A DNA stretch of 64,000 bases from Candidatus Leptofilum proximum (GTDB lineage Bacteria > Chloroflexota > Anaerolineae > Promineifilales > Promineifilaceae): assembly GCA_016710325.1 (NCBI GenBank), contig JADJXK010000001.1, forward strand, positions 558,001-622,000. The letters run 5' to 3'. Under the pieces are notes generated by a model. The model was not told the origin of the DNA. It made no database searches and saw nothing but the letters and a program-made list of their open reading frames with translations. A program made the position numbers and the translations under genes. Below, piece after piece: positions 45,347 to 54,265 of the stretch. How positions within the stretch are numbered: position 1 is the first letter of the stretch; each line of letters begins with the position of its first letter.

Positions 45347-46018
45347 ATGGGAAAAGTTGAAATTATTGAAAGTTTTGCAGCGCCGGGGCGGGGTCCGGTG
45401 GGGTTGTGTTACGACGGCCGTTTCCTCTGGAACGCCGATTTTTCCGGGGGCAAAATTTACCGGATTGATCCCACCACGATGGAAAGTGACGTGGAACTGG
45501 TGTGTCCGGGCAATTTGAGCGGGATTACGTGGGACGGGCGTTCTCTCTGGCAGTCACTCCACGACGGCGGTACGCTGCGCCGCATCAACCCGGAAACCAA
45601 CGACTTCGACCAGACGATCATGGTGTGGGAACATGGCTGGCTCTCCGGCGTAGCCTGGGACGGCGCGCATTTGTGGGCCGCGTCGCAGCAGCACGGCAAG
45701 CTGTTTAAGCTGGACCGCGACAGCGGCGACGTGCTGAGCACAATACCCGTGCCCGTCGCCGGCGGCGGCCTGGACTTTCACGACGGCTCGCTCTGGATGG
45801 GCATTGCCACCCCCATGCGCTTCGACGCGCACTACGAACAGTTTGACTGGGAAAGCGACGAACACCACTTCGCCATCGTACGCCTGGACCCGGAGACGGG
45901 GACCGAGCAGGCCCGCTATGATCTTGACTTTGTGCCCATGGGCCTGGCCTGGGTCGGCGATGAGCTGTGGATGAGCCACGTCGCCGAACGCAAGCTGCAC
46001 CGCACCAAACTTATCTGA
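45347..46018 (+). CDS. Beta-propeller protein (YVTN/Vgb-like)
   Basis: 223 residues, about five blades with repeating GLCYDGRFLWNADFSGGKIY, GITWDGRSLWQS and GVAWDGAHLWAAS units. There is no signal peptide, so it is probably cytoplasmic. Proteins of this type include streptogramin lyase and glutaminyl cyclase relatives; no catalytic residue is plain. Function unknown. Confidence 0.78.
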   Translation: MGKVEIIESFAAPGRGPVGLCYDGRFLWNADFSGGKIYRIDPTTMESDVELVCPGNLSGITWDGRSLWQSLHDGGTLRRINPETNDFDQTIMVWEHGWLSGVAWDGAHLWAASQQHGKLFKLDRDSGDVLSTIPVPVAGGGLDFHDGSLWMGIATPMRFDAHYEQFDWESDEHHFAIVRLDPETGTEQARYDLDFVPMGLAWVGDELWMSHVAERKLHRTKLI

Positions 46019-46020
46019 AT

Positions 46021-46103
46021 TCAAACCACAAAGGACGCAGAGAACGCAAAGAATAAAAATTTCAGAAACTTCGCGTACTTTGCGCGCTTTGCGGTTAAAA
46101 AAG
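46021..46103. repeat. ACCACAAAG-type dispersed palindrome, second copy
   Basis: AAACCACAAAGGACGCAGAG faces GTACTTTGCGCGCTTTGCGGTTAAA. Related to the block at 26366. Confidence 0.75.
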
Positions 46104-46113
46104 TTTCCGGCTA

Positions 46114-46929
46114 TCAGCGTCTATCGGCAGACAAGGCAGCAATGTAGCGGTCGGCGGAGTGGGAAACGGCCGCTTTGGCATCTTCTTTCACCACCCGGCC
46201 CCACCATGCGCCGTAAATGCGGTCGAAGTTGTAGGGGGATACGGCCGCTTCAATCTCACGCACCTTTTTGGCGGGCAGCGGAATCAAGTTGGGATAGCTG
46301 TACATGAAGCTCACCCAGCGCCGGTCCGACACCACCTGGATGATGTCGCCCGTCAGCAAAACCCCCGCGCCGTTGGCCCCGGCGGGCCAGTGCAGCATCG
46401 TGCCTCCGGCATAATGACCCCCACCACGAATCAGCGTCAGGCCAGCCCACAGCGATTTGGTTTCGCCCTCCCAAAATTCAACCGACGGATCGGGCCGCAT
46501 CACCCACTGCTGGTCGGCAGCGTGCAGGTAGATGGGTGCCTCAAAGGCATGGGCCCATTCCACCATCGACGAGTAGTAATGCGGGTGAGAAATGGCAATG
46601 GCGTCGATGCCGCCCAGCTGATTAACGGCCGTTTGGGTGGCCTCATCCAGCAGCGTGATGCAATCCCACAGCAGGTTACCCTGCGGCGTTTGCACCAGCA
46701 ATGCCCGTTGGGCAATGGCAAAACCCGGCGTCGTGCCGATGCCGGTGAGGTTTGGCTCTTCGTCTTCAATCTTGTTCTGGCGATCGGCTTGCAGTTCCGC
46801 CAGGGTAGTCCACTGCTGCCCTTCCCAGCCGATGTACTGGCGTTCATCTTCGCAAATGGGGCAGTTGGTTGGGGGAACGGCCGTAGCCGGAAATTGCGTA
46901 CCACAAGTCTGGCAAATAAAATGTTCCAT
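46114..46929 (-). CDS. MBL-fold metallohydrolase with N-terminal zinc-ribbon
   Basis: 271 residues from ATG 46929 (GGAGG upstream). Residues ~1-30 form a rubredoxin/zinc-ribbon with CQTCGTQFP and CPICED. The MBL metal site has degenerate motifs: AISHPHYYSSMVEW (HPHYY in place of HxHxDH), then a His in IRGGGHYAGG and Asp in LLTGDIIQVV. Substrate unknown. The second metal site looks incomplete, which suggests a non-standard activity. Confidence 0.82.
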   Translation of the reverse strand: MEHFICQTCGTQFPATAVPPTNCPICEDERQYIGWEGQQWTTLAELQADRQNKIEDEEPNLTGIGTTPGFAIAQRALLVQTPQGNLLWDCITLLDEATQTAVNQLGGIDAIAISHPHYYSSMVEWAHAFEAPIYLHAADQQWVMRPDPSVEFWEGETKSLWAGLTLIRGGGHYAGGTMLHWPAGANGAGVLLTGDIIQVVSDRRWVSFMYSYPNLIPLPAKKVREIEAAVSPYNFDRIYGAWWGRVVKEDAKAAVSHSADRYIAALSADRR

Positions 46930-46943
46930 TGAGTCCTCCACAT

Positions 46944-47014
46944 AATGCGTGAGACGTGAAATGTGGCCAGAGGTGAATCACGTTTCACGTTTCATGAAAA
47001 GTCTCCCACTTTCC
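46944..47014. repeat. Short tandem repeat block (CGTGAAA unit)
   Basis: GCGTGAGACGTGAAATGTGG facing CACGTTTCACGTTTCATG; a more decayed member of the CGTGAAA family. Confidence 0.65.
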
Positions 47015-47022
47015 CCATTCAC

Positions 47023-47430
47023 TCAGGCAACAGCCTGCTCGATGAGGTTAACCAGGTTGGGCGTCAGGGGACCGGGGTAAATGTCTAACAGGGCCAATTC
47101 AGTCAGCGGCACCCATTGGAAGATGTGCTGGTTAGTCGGCGTTTGCCGCGCCAATTCCGGGCCACCGAGTGCTAGATTGCCGCTGAACTCGGTGACCAGG
47201 TAGGCGTATTCCCGCTGCGCCTCGTCAAACTCACGCACCCACAGGCGCGGCCCCAGCACAATGTCGTAGTTGGTCTCTTCCTTGGCCTCACGCAGCGCCG
47301 CTTCCAGGATTGTCTCCCCTGGTTCCACGCCGCCGCCAATGGCCACATGATGAATGTGATCTTCACGAATGCGCTTGAATACGAGGAGACGGCCGTTGCG
47401 ATAAATGTACAACGTTACCCGGTTTCGCAT
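47023..47430 (-). CDS. NUDIX hydrolase
   Basis: 135 residues with the NUDIX box GGGVEPGETILEAALREAKEE (G-x5-E-x7-R-E-x2-E). It splits a nucleoside diphosphate linked to another group, or an unknown substrate. Family members this short without extra domains are unassigned. Co-directional with the glycerophosphodiesterase gene upstream. Confidence 0.93.
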   Translation of the reverse strand: MRNRVTLYIYRNGRLLVFKRIREDHIHHVAIGGGVEPGETILEAALREAKEETNYDIVLGPRLWVREFDEAQREYAYLVTEFSGNLALGGPELARQTPTNQHIFQWVPLTELALLDIYPGPLTPNLVNLIEQAVA

Positions 47431-47443
47431 CTTGCCTCCTTTT

Positions 47444-47533
47444 GTCGGTAATCGGCGGTCCGTTATCCGTAATCGGTAATCGATTACCGCTCACCGTTTA
47501 CCGATTACCGTTTACCGTTTACCGTTCACCGCC
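47444..47533. repeat. Short tandem repeat hairpin (CGGTAAT unit)
   Basis: GTCGGTAATCGGCGGTCCG and CCGTAATCGGTAATCGATTACC followed by complementary CACCGTTTACCGATTACC and CGTTTACCGTTTACCG. Overlaps the end of the glycerophosphodiesterase gene. Confidence 0.8.
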
Positions 47534-48332
47534 CCACCGCCTGCAGCGCCCGGTCGGGAAAGTCAGAAATGATGCCATCGACCCCCATGTCGAGGAGGCG
47601 CTGCATGTCGGTTTGCAGGTTGATGGTCCAGACGTGCACGGCCAGCTGGTTACGGTGTGCCGTCCGCACGGAGCGGGGAGTCACCAGCCGCAGCCCGGTG
47701 TCCAGGTCTACTTCCGGAATTTGCAGCACCTGGCCGCTGCCCCGGTAAAAGCGATCCAGCCGCAGCTTGCTGAGGCCAAACCAGCGCACCGTCTCGGCGT
47801 GGGAAGCGGTGCGAGCCACCTCCGGGCAGGCGCGGCGAAAGTCGGCGACAGTTTTATTGCTAAACGAGCCGACACACAGCCGGTGGGCCACATTGTGCTG
47901 GCGAATGAGATCGGCAAAAGTCGGCACCAGGCTGGGCGTTTCCTGCTTCATGTCGATATTGATCCACAAACTGGGAAACGTTTCAAGCACTTCGGCCAGT
48001 GTAGGTATGACGATGCCCTGCCCGCGAAAGGGAAAGGTCTGCCCGCCATCGGCCGTAAAGCGGTAACCGGCGTCTAGCTGCTGCAATTCGGCGAGGGTGT
48101 GGTTTTGGATACGGCCGTTCCCCTCCGTTGTTCTATCCACCGTGTCATCATGGCAGACGATCAGCACACCATCTTTGGTTTGGTGTATATCGATCTCCAG
48201 CCCATCAATCGGCAGCTCCGCCGCTTTGCGGAAGGCGAGCATTGTATTCTCCGGGTACAACCCGCGCCACCCCCGATGCGCCAGCACCACCGGACCACCC
48301 TGGTGGGCGAATGGTTTATTGGGTAAACGCAT
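47526..48332 (-). CDS. Glycerophosphodiester phosphodiesterase
   Basis: 268 residues, soluble. The catalytic motifs are clear: AHRGWRGLYPENTMLAF, LEIDIHQTKDGVLIVCHDDTVDRTT (two His and metal-binding Glu/Asp). It hydrolyses glycerophosphodiesters to glycerol-3-phosphate and an alcohol. A paralogue with a membrane anchor lies just upstream across the IS element. Confidence 0.93.
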   Translation of the reverse strand: MRLPNKPFAHQGGPVVLAHRGWRGLYPENTMLAFRKAAELPIDGLEIDIHQTKDGVLIVCHDDTVDRTTEGNGRIQNHTLAELQQLDAGYRFTADGGQTFPFRGQGIVIPTLAEVLETFPSLWINIDMKQETPSLVPTFADLIRQHNVAHRLCVGSFSNKTVADFRRACPEVARTASHAETVRWFGLSKLRLDRFYRGSGQVLQIPEVDLDTGLRLVTPRSVRTAHRNQLAVHVWTINLQTDMQRLLDMGVDGIISDFPDRALQAVGR

Positions 48333-48336
48333 GAGA

Positions 48337-48366
48337 ATGGTTAATTGTTAATGGTAAATGGTTAAT
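48337..48366. repeat. ATGGTTA tandem repeat, left part split by the IS
   Basis: AATGGTTAATTGTTAATGG and TAAATGGTTAAT units, continued on the other side of the IS at 49367. Confidence 0.75.
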
Positions 48367-49366
48367 AGAGTTGTTCCTTAATAATTGAGATTGAAGTTCC
48401 AGAGACCAGCGGCAATGCCAATCACGTCATCCTCAAAAGACTTTCTGTGGTTACGAAATCGATGCACAAGAATATTGTATCGCTTCAAACCACAGATCGC
48501 GTTTTCAACCAATATTCTGATTTGACTCAACGCTTTATTGTCAGCTTTTTGTTCGGTTGATAAGGTGGTCACAGGGTTCTTCTTACTTTTACGTGGCTTT
48601 TTGTGGGGGATATGAATCTCTTCTCCCACATAATCGGCGAGAATGCCCTGATAGCCTAAATCAACTAAGACTGCCATGAATTCAAACCAAGCTTGTTCTG
48701 GCGGAAACTCCTCTTTAAGCATGGTGTAATCATGAACATGTCCGGCAAAGGTCCGTCCCAGGAAAAGAATCGTTTTGTTCAAAGCCGTTATCACCGTGTT
48801 TTTAAGCGTGTGTCTTTTTTTGCCACTGTAATGTTCACGCTGCTCTTGGTTATCCTGGGGACGGCGATAGCTCCTTTCGGTGACATCAATCAGAATCGTG
48901 TCCATACCAGCCAGTGCTTCGAGTAAATCGTCTGGCGTGGCAAACTCACGAGGGGGCATGACCTCCAGGTGAACCAGGGTTTGATATAAAACAGGGACTA
49001 ACTTATACAGGTTTTCATTCGCTTTGGACCGGGCCATGTTGAATTGAGTGCCTAACACATCGAAGGTGGGATAAACCTTGAAATAGTAGAGCAGAAACAA
49101 CAATTTATCTCGCATCGTGGGCAAAGCACCTTTTCGGCCACCGCCTGGACGCCGTTGACGCACACCGGCTGCGCTACCGTCTTGATAGGCTTGCCATTGC
49201 ATCTTGGTGTAAGTCATGAAAAATACTTCTAGTAAAATCTCGAATTGTGTTTCTGATACGCCGGTTAAAGCACGCATATGACGATCATCACGAATTTGTA
49301 GGCTCATTTAGTTTTCTCCAGCTGAATTGGCTGGAATTTACCCGTTTTTTAATTAGGAACAACTCT
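48367..49366. mobile_element. IS5-family (ISL2-like) insertion sequence, 1000 bp
   Basis: Terminal inverted repeats AGAGTTGTTCCTTAAT on the left and ATTAGGAACAACTCT on the right (one extra T on the left arm). A 3-base direct repeat AAT flanks it (48364-48366 and 49367-49369), as in the ISL2 group. One intact transposase gene. Inserted inside an ATGGTTA repeat block. Confidence 0.85.
48378..49307 (-). CDS. Transposase of the IS5-type element
   Basis: 309 residues of the DDE-4/HARBI1-like transposase type. An N-terminal helix-turn-helix (RDKLLFLLYYFKVYPTFDVLG) precedes the catalytic DDE core: first Asp in MDTILIDVTERSYRRP, second Asp in AVLVDLGYQGI, Glu in RILVENAICGLKRYNIL. No frameshift, so the copy may be active. 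Confidence 0.93.
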   Translation of the reverse strand: MSLQIRDDRHMRALTGVSETQFEILLEVFFMTYTKMQWQAYQDGSAAGVRQRRPGGGRKGALPTMRDKLLFLLYYFKVYPTFDVLGTQFNMARSKANENLYKLVPVLYQTLVHLEVMPPREFATPDDLLEALAGMDTILIDVTERSYRRPQDNQEQREHYSGKKRHTLKNTVITALNKTILFLGRTFAGHVHDYTMLKEEFPPEQAWFEFMAVLVDLGYQGILADYVGEEIHIPHKKPRKSKKNPVTTLSTEQKADNKALSQIRILVENAICGLKRYNILVHRFRNHRKSFEDDVIGIAAGLWNFNLNY

Positions 49367-49440
49367 AATGGTTAACTTTATCACCCTGTCACCTTGTCAC
49401 CCCTTCACCCCTTCACCCGTTCACCCCTTCACCTCACCAC
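49367..49440. repeat. Right part of split repeat plus TTCACCCC tandem repeat
   Basis: AATGGTTAAC followed by CACCCTGTCACCTTGTCACC and TTCACCCC/TTCACCCG units; the second part overlaps the end of the second glycerophosphodiesterase gene. Confidence 0.75.
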
Positions 49441-50325
49441 CTCCAACAAAAGATCCGGCCTATCCGTAATAATCCCATCCACTCCCAACGCAATCAATCG
49501 CTCCATTTCGGCCGTGTCGTTGATCGTCCAGGCGTGCACCTGGATGTTGTGGCTGTGCGCCACGCGGACGAAGCGCTCGGTGATAACGTCCACCTCACCG
49601 ATGAGGGGCAGCGAGGAGGTGGTAGGCACCTGAAAGGCGGTGCCGGGCGCCTGGAACAGCGCGCCTAAATAGGCCGCGTTCAGGCCAAAAAAGAGCTGGA
49701 TTTCCGGCTCAACCATTGAGGTGATGACGTCAGGGCACTCGGCGCGAAACTCTTCCACGGTGGCTTTGTGGAAGGTGGCGACGAGGACTTTGTCTTGCAT
49801 GTTGTAGGTGTGGATGAGCTGGCAGAACGGCCGTACCATACCCGGCGTTTCTTGCTTGATTTCTATGTTCATCCGCATGTCGGGGTAGCGCTGGAACATC
49901 TCTTCCAACGTCGGCACCTGGATGCCCTGCCCGCGATACGGATAGGTCGCGCCATCGTCATCGGTCCAGTAATAACCCGCGTCCAGCGCCCGAACTTCGT
50001 CCAGCGTCATCTCTTTAATCGCGCCGCTGCCGTCGGTGGTGCGGTCTACCGTGGCGTCGTGCATAAGGACAATCGCGCCATCTTTGGTTTGGTGAATGTC
50101 CATCTCCAGCACGTCCACGCCCAGCTCAACCGCGTGGTCAAAGGCCAGCAGCGTATTGGTGGGGCGCAGCCATTCGCCGCCCTGGTGGGCGATGACCATG
50201 ACACCGTCTTGTTGGGTAAAAAAGGGATGTACCGGCACCGGCTGCGCCCGCCACGCCAGCGTGCCGTACACAACTAACAGCAACCCAACAATTACCAAAG
50301 CAATCCGCGATTTTCGGCTTTTCAT
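49429..50325 (-). CDS. Membrane-anchored glycerophosphodiester phosphodiesterase
   Basis: 298 residues. A basic N-terminus and one helix (IALVIVGLLLVVYGTLAW) form a signal anchor, so the catalytic domain is outside the membrane. Motifs: AHQGGEWLRPTNTLLAF (less usual Gln instead of Arg in HRG), LEMDIHQTKDGAIVLMHDATVDRTT. Paralogue of the soluble enzyme at 47526. Confidence 0.92.
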   Translation of the reverse strand: MKSRKSRIALVIVGLLLVVYGTLAWRAQPVPVHPFFTQQDGVMVIAHQGGEWLRPTNTLLAFDHAVELGVDVLEMDIHQTKDGAIVLMHDATVDRTTDGSGAIKEMTLDEVRALDAGYYWTDDDGATYPYRGQGIQVPTLEEMFQRYPDMRMNIEIKQETPGMVRPFCQLIHTYNMQDKVLVATFHKATVEEFRAECPDVITSMVEPEIQLFFGLNAAYLGALFQAPGTAFQVPTTSSLPLIGEVDVITERFVRVAHSHNIQVHAWTINDTAEMERLIALGVDGIITDRPDLLLEVVR

Positions 50326-50639
50326 CTAAATTCTCCGTCCAAATTCCCTTCTCTATCTTTGCACTTTTTGATTGTCATTCCCACGAAGGCGGGAATCCTC
50401 TCGGATAAATAAGATGGATACCCGCCTGCGCGGGTATGACATAGCCTCTGGTAAGCTTGAAATCTGCAGAGATCGGGAAGTATCTAAAAAGCGGCTGGAT
50501 TGTACCAAGAAGCTGGTTGTGAGGCATAAGAGCGGGTTGAAACGGCCGTACTCTACTTTTGCTATGAATTATATTCACAGATCAAAAACAATCTCCAATA
50601 GTTTAGCCCAGCCACCAATAACATGAGGAAAGACGAAAA
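50326..50639. other. 314-base intergenic region with dRS3-like repeats
   Basis: Contains a repeat pair at 50372-50450 and otherwise nothing I can name. The rest is AT-rich and has one ACGGCCGT motif. Confidence 0.5.
50372..50450. repeat. dRS3-like inverted repeats
   Basis: ATTCCC-N8-GGGAAT on the left and ATACCC-N8-GGGTAT on the right, arranged as an outer inverted pair. This is the layout of the Neisseria dRS3 repeat and of similar dispersed elements. Confidence 0.7.
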
Positions 50640-51803
50640 CTATGGCAGGGGCAACTTCCAAATTTCTGGCAGAGTTTGAAAATTCCCAAACGTAATCAAA
50701 TAAGAACCATCTGGAGTAAATAGAAATCCCTTGACTTCCAGAGCATCAATTGAACCAAGCAAATTCTCCTCAACATTCCAAACAGTCAAATCTCTTTGCA
50801 GCACACCCAACTGACCGTGATTAGAAAAAGTTATCTGCCGAATTTGTTGAGCCTGTCTAATTTCATTTGCCTCCAAATCAAGTTCTACGTTATTGCGTAA
50901 GTCAACTACTCTGAGATTTCCATATCCTTCTTGGTTTGAAACAAATGTAGCAAGATATTGGCCATCATGGGAAACAGCGACTCCATCGGCAAAGAAATCG
51001 TTTGGAAAAAAAGATTGTTGTTGCCCATTATTCAAGTCAAGCAAATATACCGAAGGTAATTCACTCTCAAACTGTCGCTCTCCCGCAACAGCAACGACTG
51101 AATTAGCCACACCAGGAACAAAACTTACAGCGTTTCCTTCACCTATTTCGTTGACGCTCTCACTATCCAGATCCCAAATAGTTATTTTTCCAGGGAAAAT
51201 TCCGGCAACAGCTAACAAGCCACTATCCGTAGAAAAGCTCATATCTCTGGTATATGCTGGGTATAAAAAGTGGTGAAGTAGATTCCCAGTGTGTACATCC
51301 CAAACAAAAATATATGGAACAGCTTCACTCGTTCCGACAGCCAATTGAGAACTATCAGGGGAAAAGACCAGTTTAGTTGTAGCTAGAGGTTGATCCAGCT
51401 CAATTACCCATCTTGCACTGCCCGTTGCCACCTCCCACAAGTAAATTTTGCTGGTCTCATCGTAGCTTTCAACAGCAGCAAATAAATCTCCATCAGGTGA
51501 AACAGCTATGGTATTAAGCCCTTGTAACTCGTTAATTCTCTCTGGAATTAAAGCCCAACGTGAATCCAAAGCTGGCACAAGTTCAATTGAAAGTTCTGCA
51601 TCGATTAAAGCCGGTGTTGTTACCTTCGTTGAAATCGTTGAATTTACCTCGAAAGTAGGCGTTAAACTGTCATTAGCTACAGCTCTGTTAGCTACTTCTT
51701 CAGACTCAGTGGGTGATATTTCGACATTGTCTACTGTACAACCAGCTACGATCATGAGAATAATCAGGAAAGCACCAGTGGAAATTTGTTGTGTAAACTT
51801 CAT
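50640..51803 (-). CDS. WD40-like repeat lipoprotein
   Basis: About 387 residues. A lipoprotein signal with lipobox IVAGC is present soon after the ATG at 51803; alternatives at 51818 and 51830 are possible. The body has repeating blades (VSPDGDLFAAVESYDETSKIYL, FSPDSSQLAVGTSE, VSHDGQYLATFVSNQ), seven or so, like WD40 propellers. No catalytic motif. It is clearly more AT-rich than its neighbours, which suggests later arrival. Confidence 0.8.
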   Translation of the reverse strand: MKFTQQISTGAFLIILMIVAGCTVDNVEISPTESEEVANRAVANDSLTPTFEVNSTISTKVTTPALIDAELSIELVPALDSRWALIPERINELQGLNTIAVSPDGDLFAAVESYDETSKIYLWEVATGSARWVIELDQPLATTKLVFSPDSSQLAVGTSEAVPYIFVWDVHTGNLLHHFLYPAYTRDMSFSTDSGLLAVAGIFPGKITIWDLDSESVNEIGEGNAVSFVPGVANSVVAVAGERQFESELPSVYLLDLNNGQQQSFFPNDFFADGVAVSHDGQYLATFVSNQEGYGNLRVVDLRNNVELDLEANEIRQAQQIRQITFSNHGQLGVLQRDLTVWNVEENLLGSIDALEVKGFLFTPDGSYLITFGNFQTLPEIWKLPLP

Positions 51804-52028
51804 AACGTTTTGTAACATTCCCTCATCCATTTTAATTTTTCGGCACCCAACTAACCGGCACAAAACAATCCGTTCATCAAATCAGCAACGGGCTACCGGC
51901 AATACATTTCTGAAAGATGAGCCAGGGCGAAACGGCCGTTGCGATCAAAATCCCATGCAGTATAATCCTTCAGTCGGAAATCTGTAAACTGATCACCGAC
52001 CACCGATTACCAAATTTTGGAGATAATA

Positions 52029-53135
52029 ATGGCACGTCGAGCAATCTTTCCCTTCACAGCAATCGTCGGACAGGAACGTATGAAACGGGCGTTGATCCTC
52101 AACGCCGTCAGCCCCCAAATTGGTGGCGTCCTCATCCGGGGCGAACGCGGTACCGCTAAATCTACCGCCTCCCGCGCCCTGGCTGCCCTCCTGCCGGACA
52201 TCGAAACTGTCGCCGACTGCCGCTTTGGCTGCGACCCCAACCGACCCAGCCAATGGTGCGATGAATGCCGCGTGCGTCACGCCGATGGCGACCTGCAAGT
52301 TGCCCTGCGCCGCACCCCCTTCGTCGATTTGCCCGTGAGCGCCACCGAAGACCGCGTCGTTGGCACCCTGGACATCGAAAAAGCCATCCAGAAAGGCGAA
52401 AAACATTTTGAGTCCGGCGTTCTGGCCGCGGCCAACCGGGGACTTCTCTACGTCGATGAGGTGAACCTGTTGGATGACCACGTCGTCGATCTGCTGCTGG
52501 ATTCGGCCGCGATGGGTGTCAACGTGGTCGAGCGTGAAGGCATCAGCTTCACCCACCCGGCCAAATTTATCCTCGTCGGTACGATGAACCCGGAAGAGGG
52601 CGACCTGCGCCCGCAGCTGTTGGACCGTTTTGCCTTCTCCGTGCACATCTCCGGCCTTAGCAACGCGCACCAGCGTGTTTCCATCATGGAGCGCCGCATC
52701 AATTTTGAAGTAAATCCCGACGGCTTCCGTGAAGAGTGGGAAGCGTCGGAAAAGCAGCTGGCCGACCAGATTTGTGCCGCCCGCGAAATCGTTGACCGTG
52801 TCAAATACACCCGGCGCGATCTGCACTCCATCGCCGGGCTGACCAGCGCCATGAATGTCGATGGCCACCGCGCCGACCTGGTGATTTTGCGCGGCGCCCA
52901 GGCCCACGCTGCCTTCCAGGGTCGCAGCCAGATCACGGATGAAGACATTATCCTGGCCGCTGAACTGGCCCTGCCGCACCGCATTAAGGGACGGCCGTTC
53001 CAGGACACCGCCATCTCCGCCGCCAACCTCGAAGAACGGCTGGAAGATGTGCAGGCCGAAATGGGCATGGGCGACCCCACTGACGACCCGATGGAAGAAA
53101 TTGCCGACCAGCAAGACGTAAAAAAAAAGCGTTAG
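52029..53135 (+). CDS. chlI: Magnesium/cobalt chelatase AAA+ subunit (ChlI/BchI-like)
   Basis: 368 residues from ATG 52029 (GGAG upstream). Walker A is GERGTAKST (38-46), Walker B LLYVDEVNLL, sensor GTMNPEEGDLRPQLLDRF. The Cys-rich insert CDPNRPSQWCDECRVRH is typical. Works as hexamer with the D subunit to drive metal insertion. Its last codons contain a run of nine A (53120-53128) and the downstream ChlD-like frame continues in -1, so part of the product may be an I-D fusion. Confidence 0.93.
   Translation: MARRAIFPFTAIVGQERMKRALILNAVSPQIGGVLIRGERGTAKSTASRALAALLPDIETVADCRFGCDPNRPSQWCDECRVRHADGDLQVALRRTPFVDLPVSATEDRVVGTLDIEKAIQKGEKHFESGVLAAANRGLLYVDEVNLLDDHVVDLLLDSAAMGVNVVEREGISFTHPAKFILVGTMNPEEGDLRPQLLDRFAFSVHISGLSNAHQRVSIMERRINFEVNPDGFREEWEASEKQLADQICAAREIVDRVKYTRRDLHSIAGLTSAMNVDGHRADLVILRGAQAHAAFQGRSQITDEDIILAAELALPHRIKGRPFQDTAISAANLEERLEDVQAEMGMGDPTDDPMEEIADQQDVKKKR
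53120..53128 (+). promoter_or_regulatory. A9 slippery site for programmed -1 frameshifting
   Basis: The sequence GAC GTA AAA AAA AAG CGT TAG ends chlI. A shift of one base back gives AAA AAA AAA GCG TTA GAC, a frame that stays open through the VWA gene. A GGGGCCG...CGGCCCC stem begins about 30 bases downstream. Confidence 0.65.
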
Positions 53136-54085
53136 ACTCGGATGAAAGCAGCGACGGGGCCGAAACCAGCCAGCAGGCGGAGGCCGGCCCCCAAACGGTG
53201 CCCCAAACCGCCCAAGACGGCCAGTGGTGGGAAGGTGGTCAGAAGGTTCAGTCCAAGCAGGAGTTCATGGCCCGCCGCCTGGACACTCAGCTAGACCGTC
53301 TCACCCGTAAATCAGCCGGACGCCGCTCCCAAACCAAGACCGAACGCAAACGCGGCCGTTACGTACAGGCCCGTGTCCCCAAAGGCAAAGTCACCGACCT
53401 GGCTTTCGACGCCACCTTCCGTGCCGCCGCGCCCTACCAGCGAGAGCGCGACACTTCCCAACTGGCCCTGGCCCTGCGCAAAAGCGACCTCCGCGAGAAA
53501 GTGCGCGTGCGCCGCGCCGCCAACCTCATCCTCTTTGCCGTGGACGCCAGCTGGAGCATGGCCGTTGCCGAGCGCATGGAAGCCACCAAAGGAGCCATCA
53601 TGTCCCTGCTCACCGACGCTTACCAGCGCCGCGACCGCGTGGGTTTGATTGTCTTCAACAAAAATGATTCTAACCTGGTGCTGCCACCTACCAACTCCGT
53701 GCAGCTCGCCAAAAAAGCCTTAGCCGACATCGCCGTGGGTGGCAAAACGCCGCTCTCCGCCGGGCTGATGATGTCCTACGACGTGTTCCGCCAGGAGGCG
53801 CACACCCACCCGGATGTCATGCCGATGCTGATTTTGCTCACCGACGGCGCGGGCAACGTGAGCCTGAGCGACATGCCGCCGCAGGTGGAAGCTCACCGCA
53901 TCGCCGAACTCATCAAGGAGATGGGCGTACGCTCGGTGGTGATCAACATGGAACACGCCGCCTTCGACCAGGGGCTGGCCAGGCTGCTGGCCGAAAAGCT
54001 GGACGCCCCCTGCCACACGTTGGAAGATCTGCGCGCCGACACGCTCTACCAAACCGTTTTAGGTGAGCTGGACAGCAAAAAATGA
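53133..54085 (+). CDS. chlD: VWA-domain chelatase subunit (ChlD C-terminal part)
   Basis: Open in the -1 frame of chlI from before the chlI stop; no ATG with a ribosome site stands at its start (the first start-like codon is GTG 53198), which favours expression by frameshift as a fusion of about 685 residues. An acidic/Gln-Ala linker comes first, then an integrin-I-like VWA domain with MIDAS DASWSMA, TNSV..., and LTDGAGN. This layout, AAA+ then linker then VWA, is that of full ChlD. The related large H or CobN subunit is not in the window. Confidence 0.85.
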
Positions 54086-54086
54086 A

Positions 54087-54178
54087 TCACGCACGAATGA
54101 AACAAATCGACGAATGAAACACGAATAACACCAGAAAAAATTCGTGCCGTTCGTACATTCGTCCAATCCGTGTTTTAC
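54087..54178. repeat. CACGAAT-type inverted repeat
   Basis: CACGCACGAATGAAACAAAT and GAATGAAACACGAATAAC are mirrored by AATTCGTGCCGTTCGTACATTCG, giving a loose hairpin downstream of the chelatase gene. Confidence 0.6.
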
Positions 54179-54265
54179 TTTTTCTCTGCAACCAAATTGC
54201 AACCGCTTTGCTGTATAAACAACCGAGTTACCCGATCAAAACCCACAAAAGGAGAATTTCTTTCC

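Noticed and set aside
51993..53114. 373-codon minus-strand frame opposite chlI
   Set aside because: The plus strand encodes an unmistakable AAA+ chelatase subunit; the antisense product has no family features.
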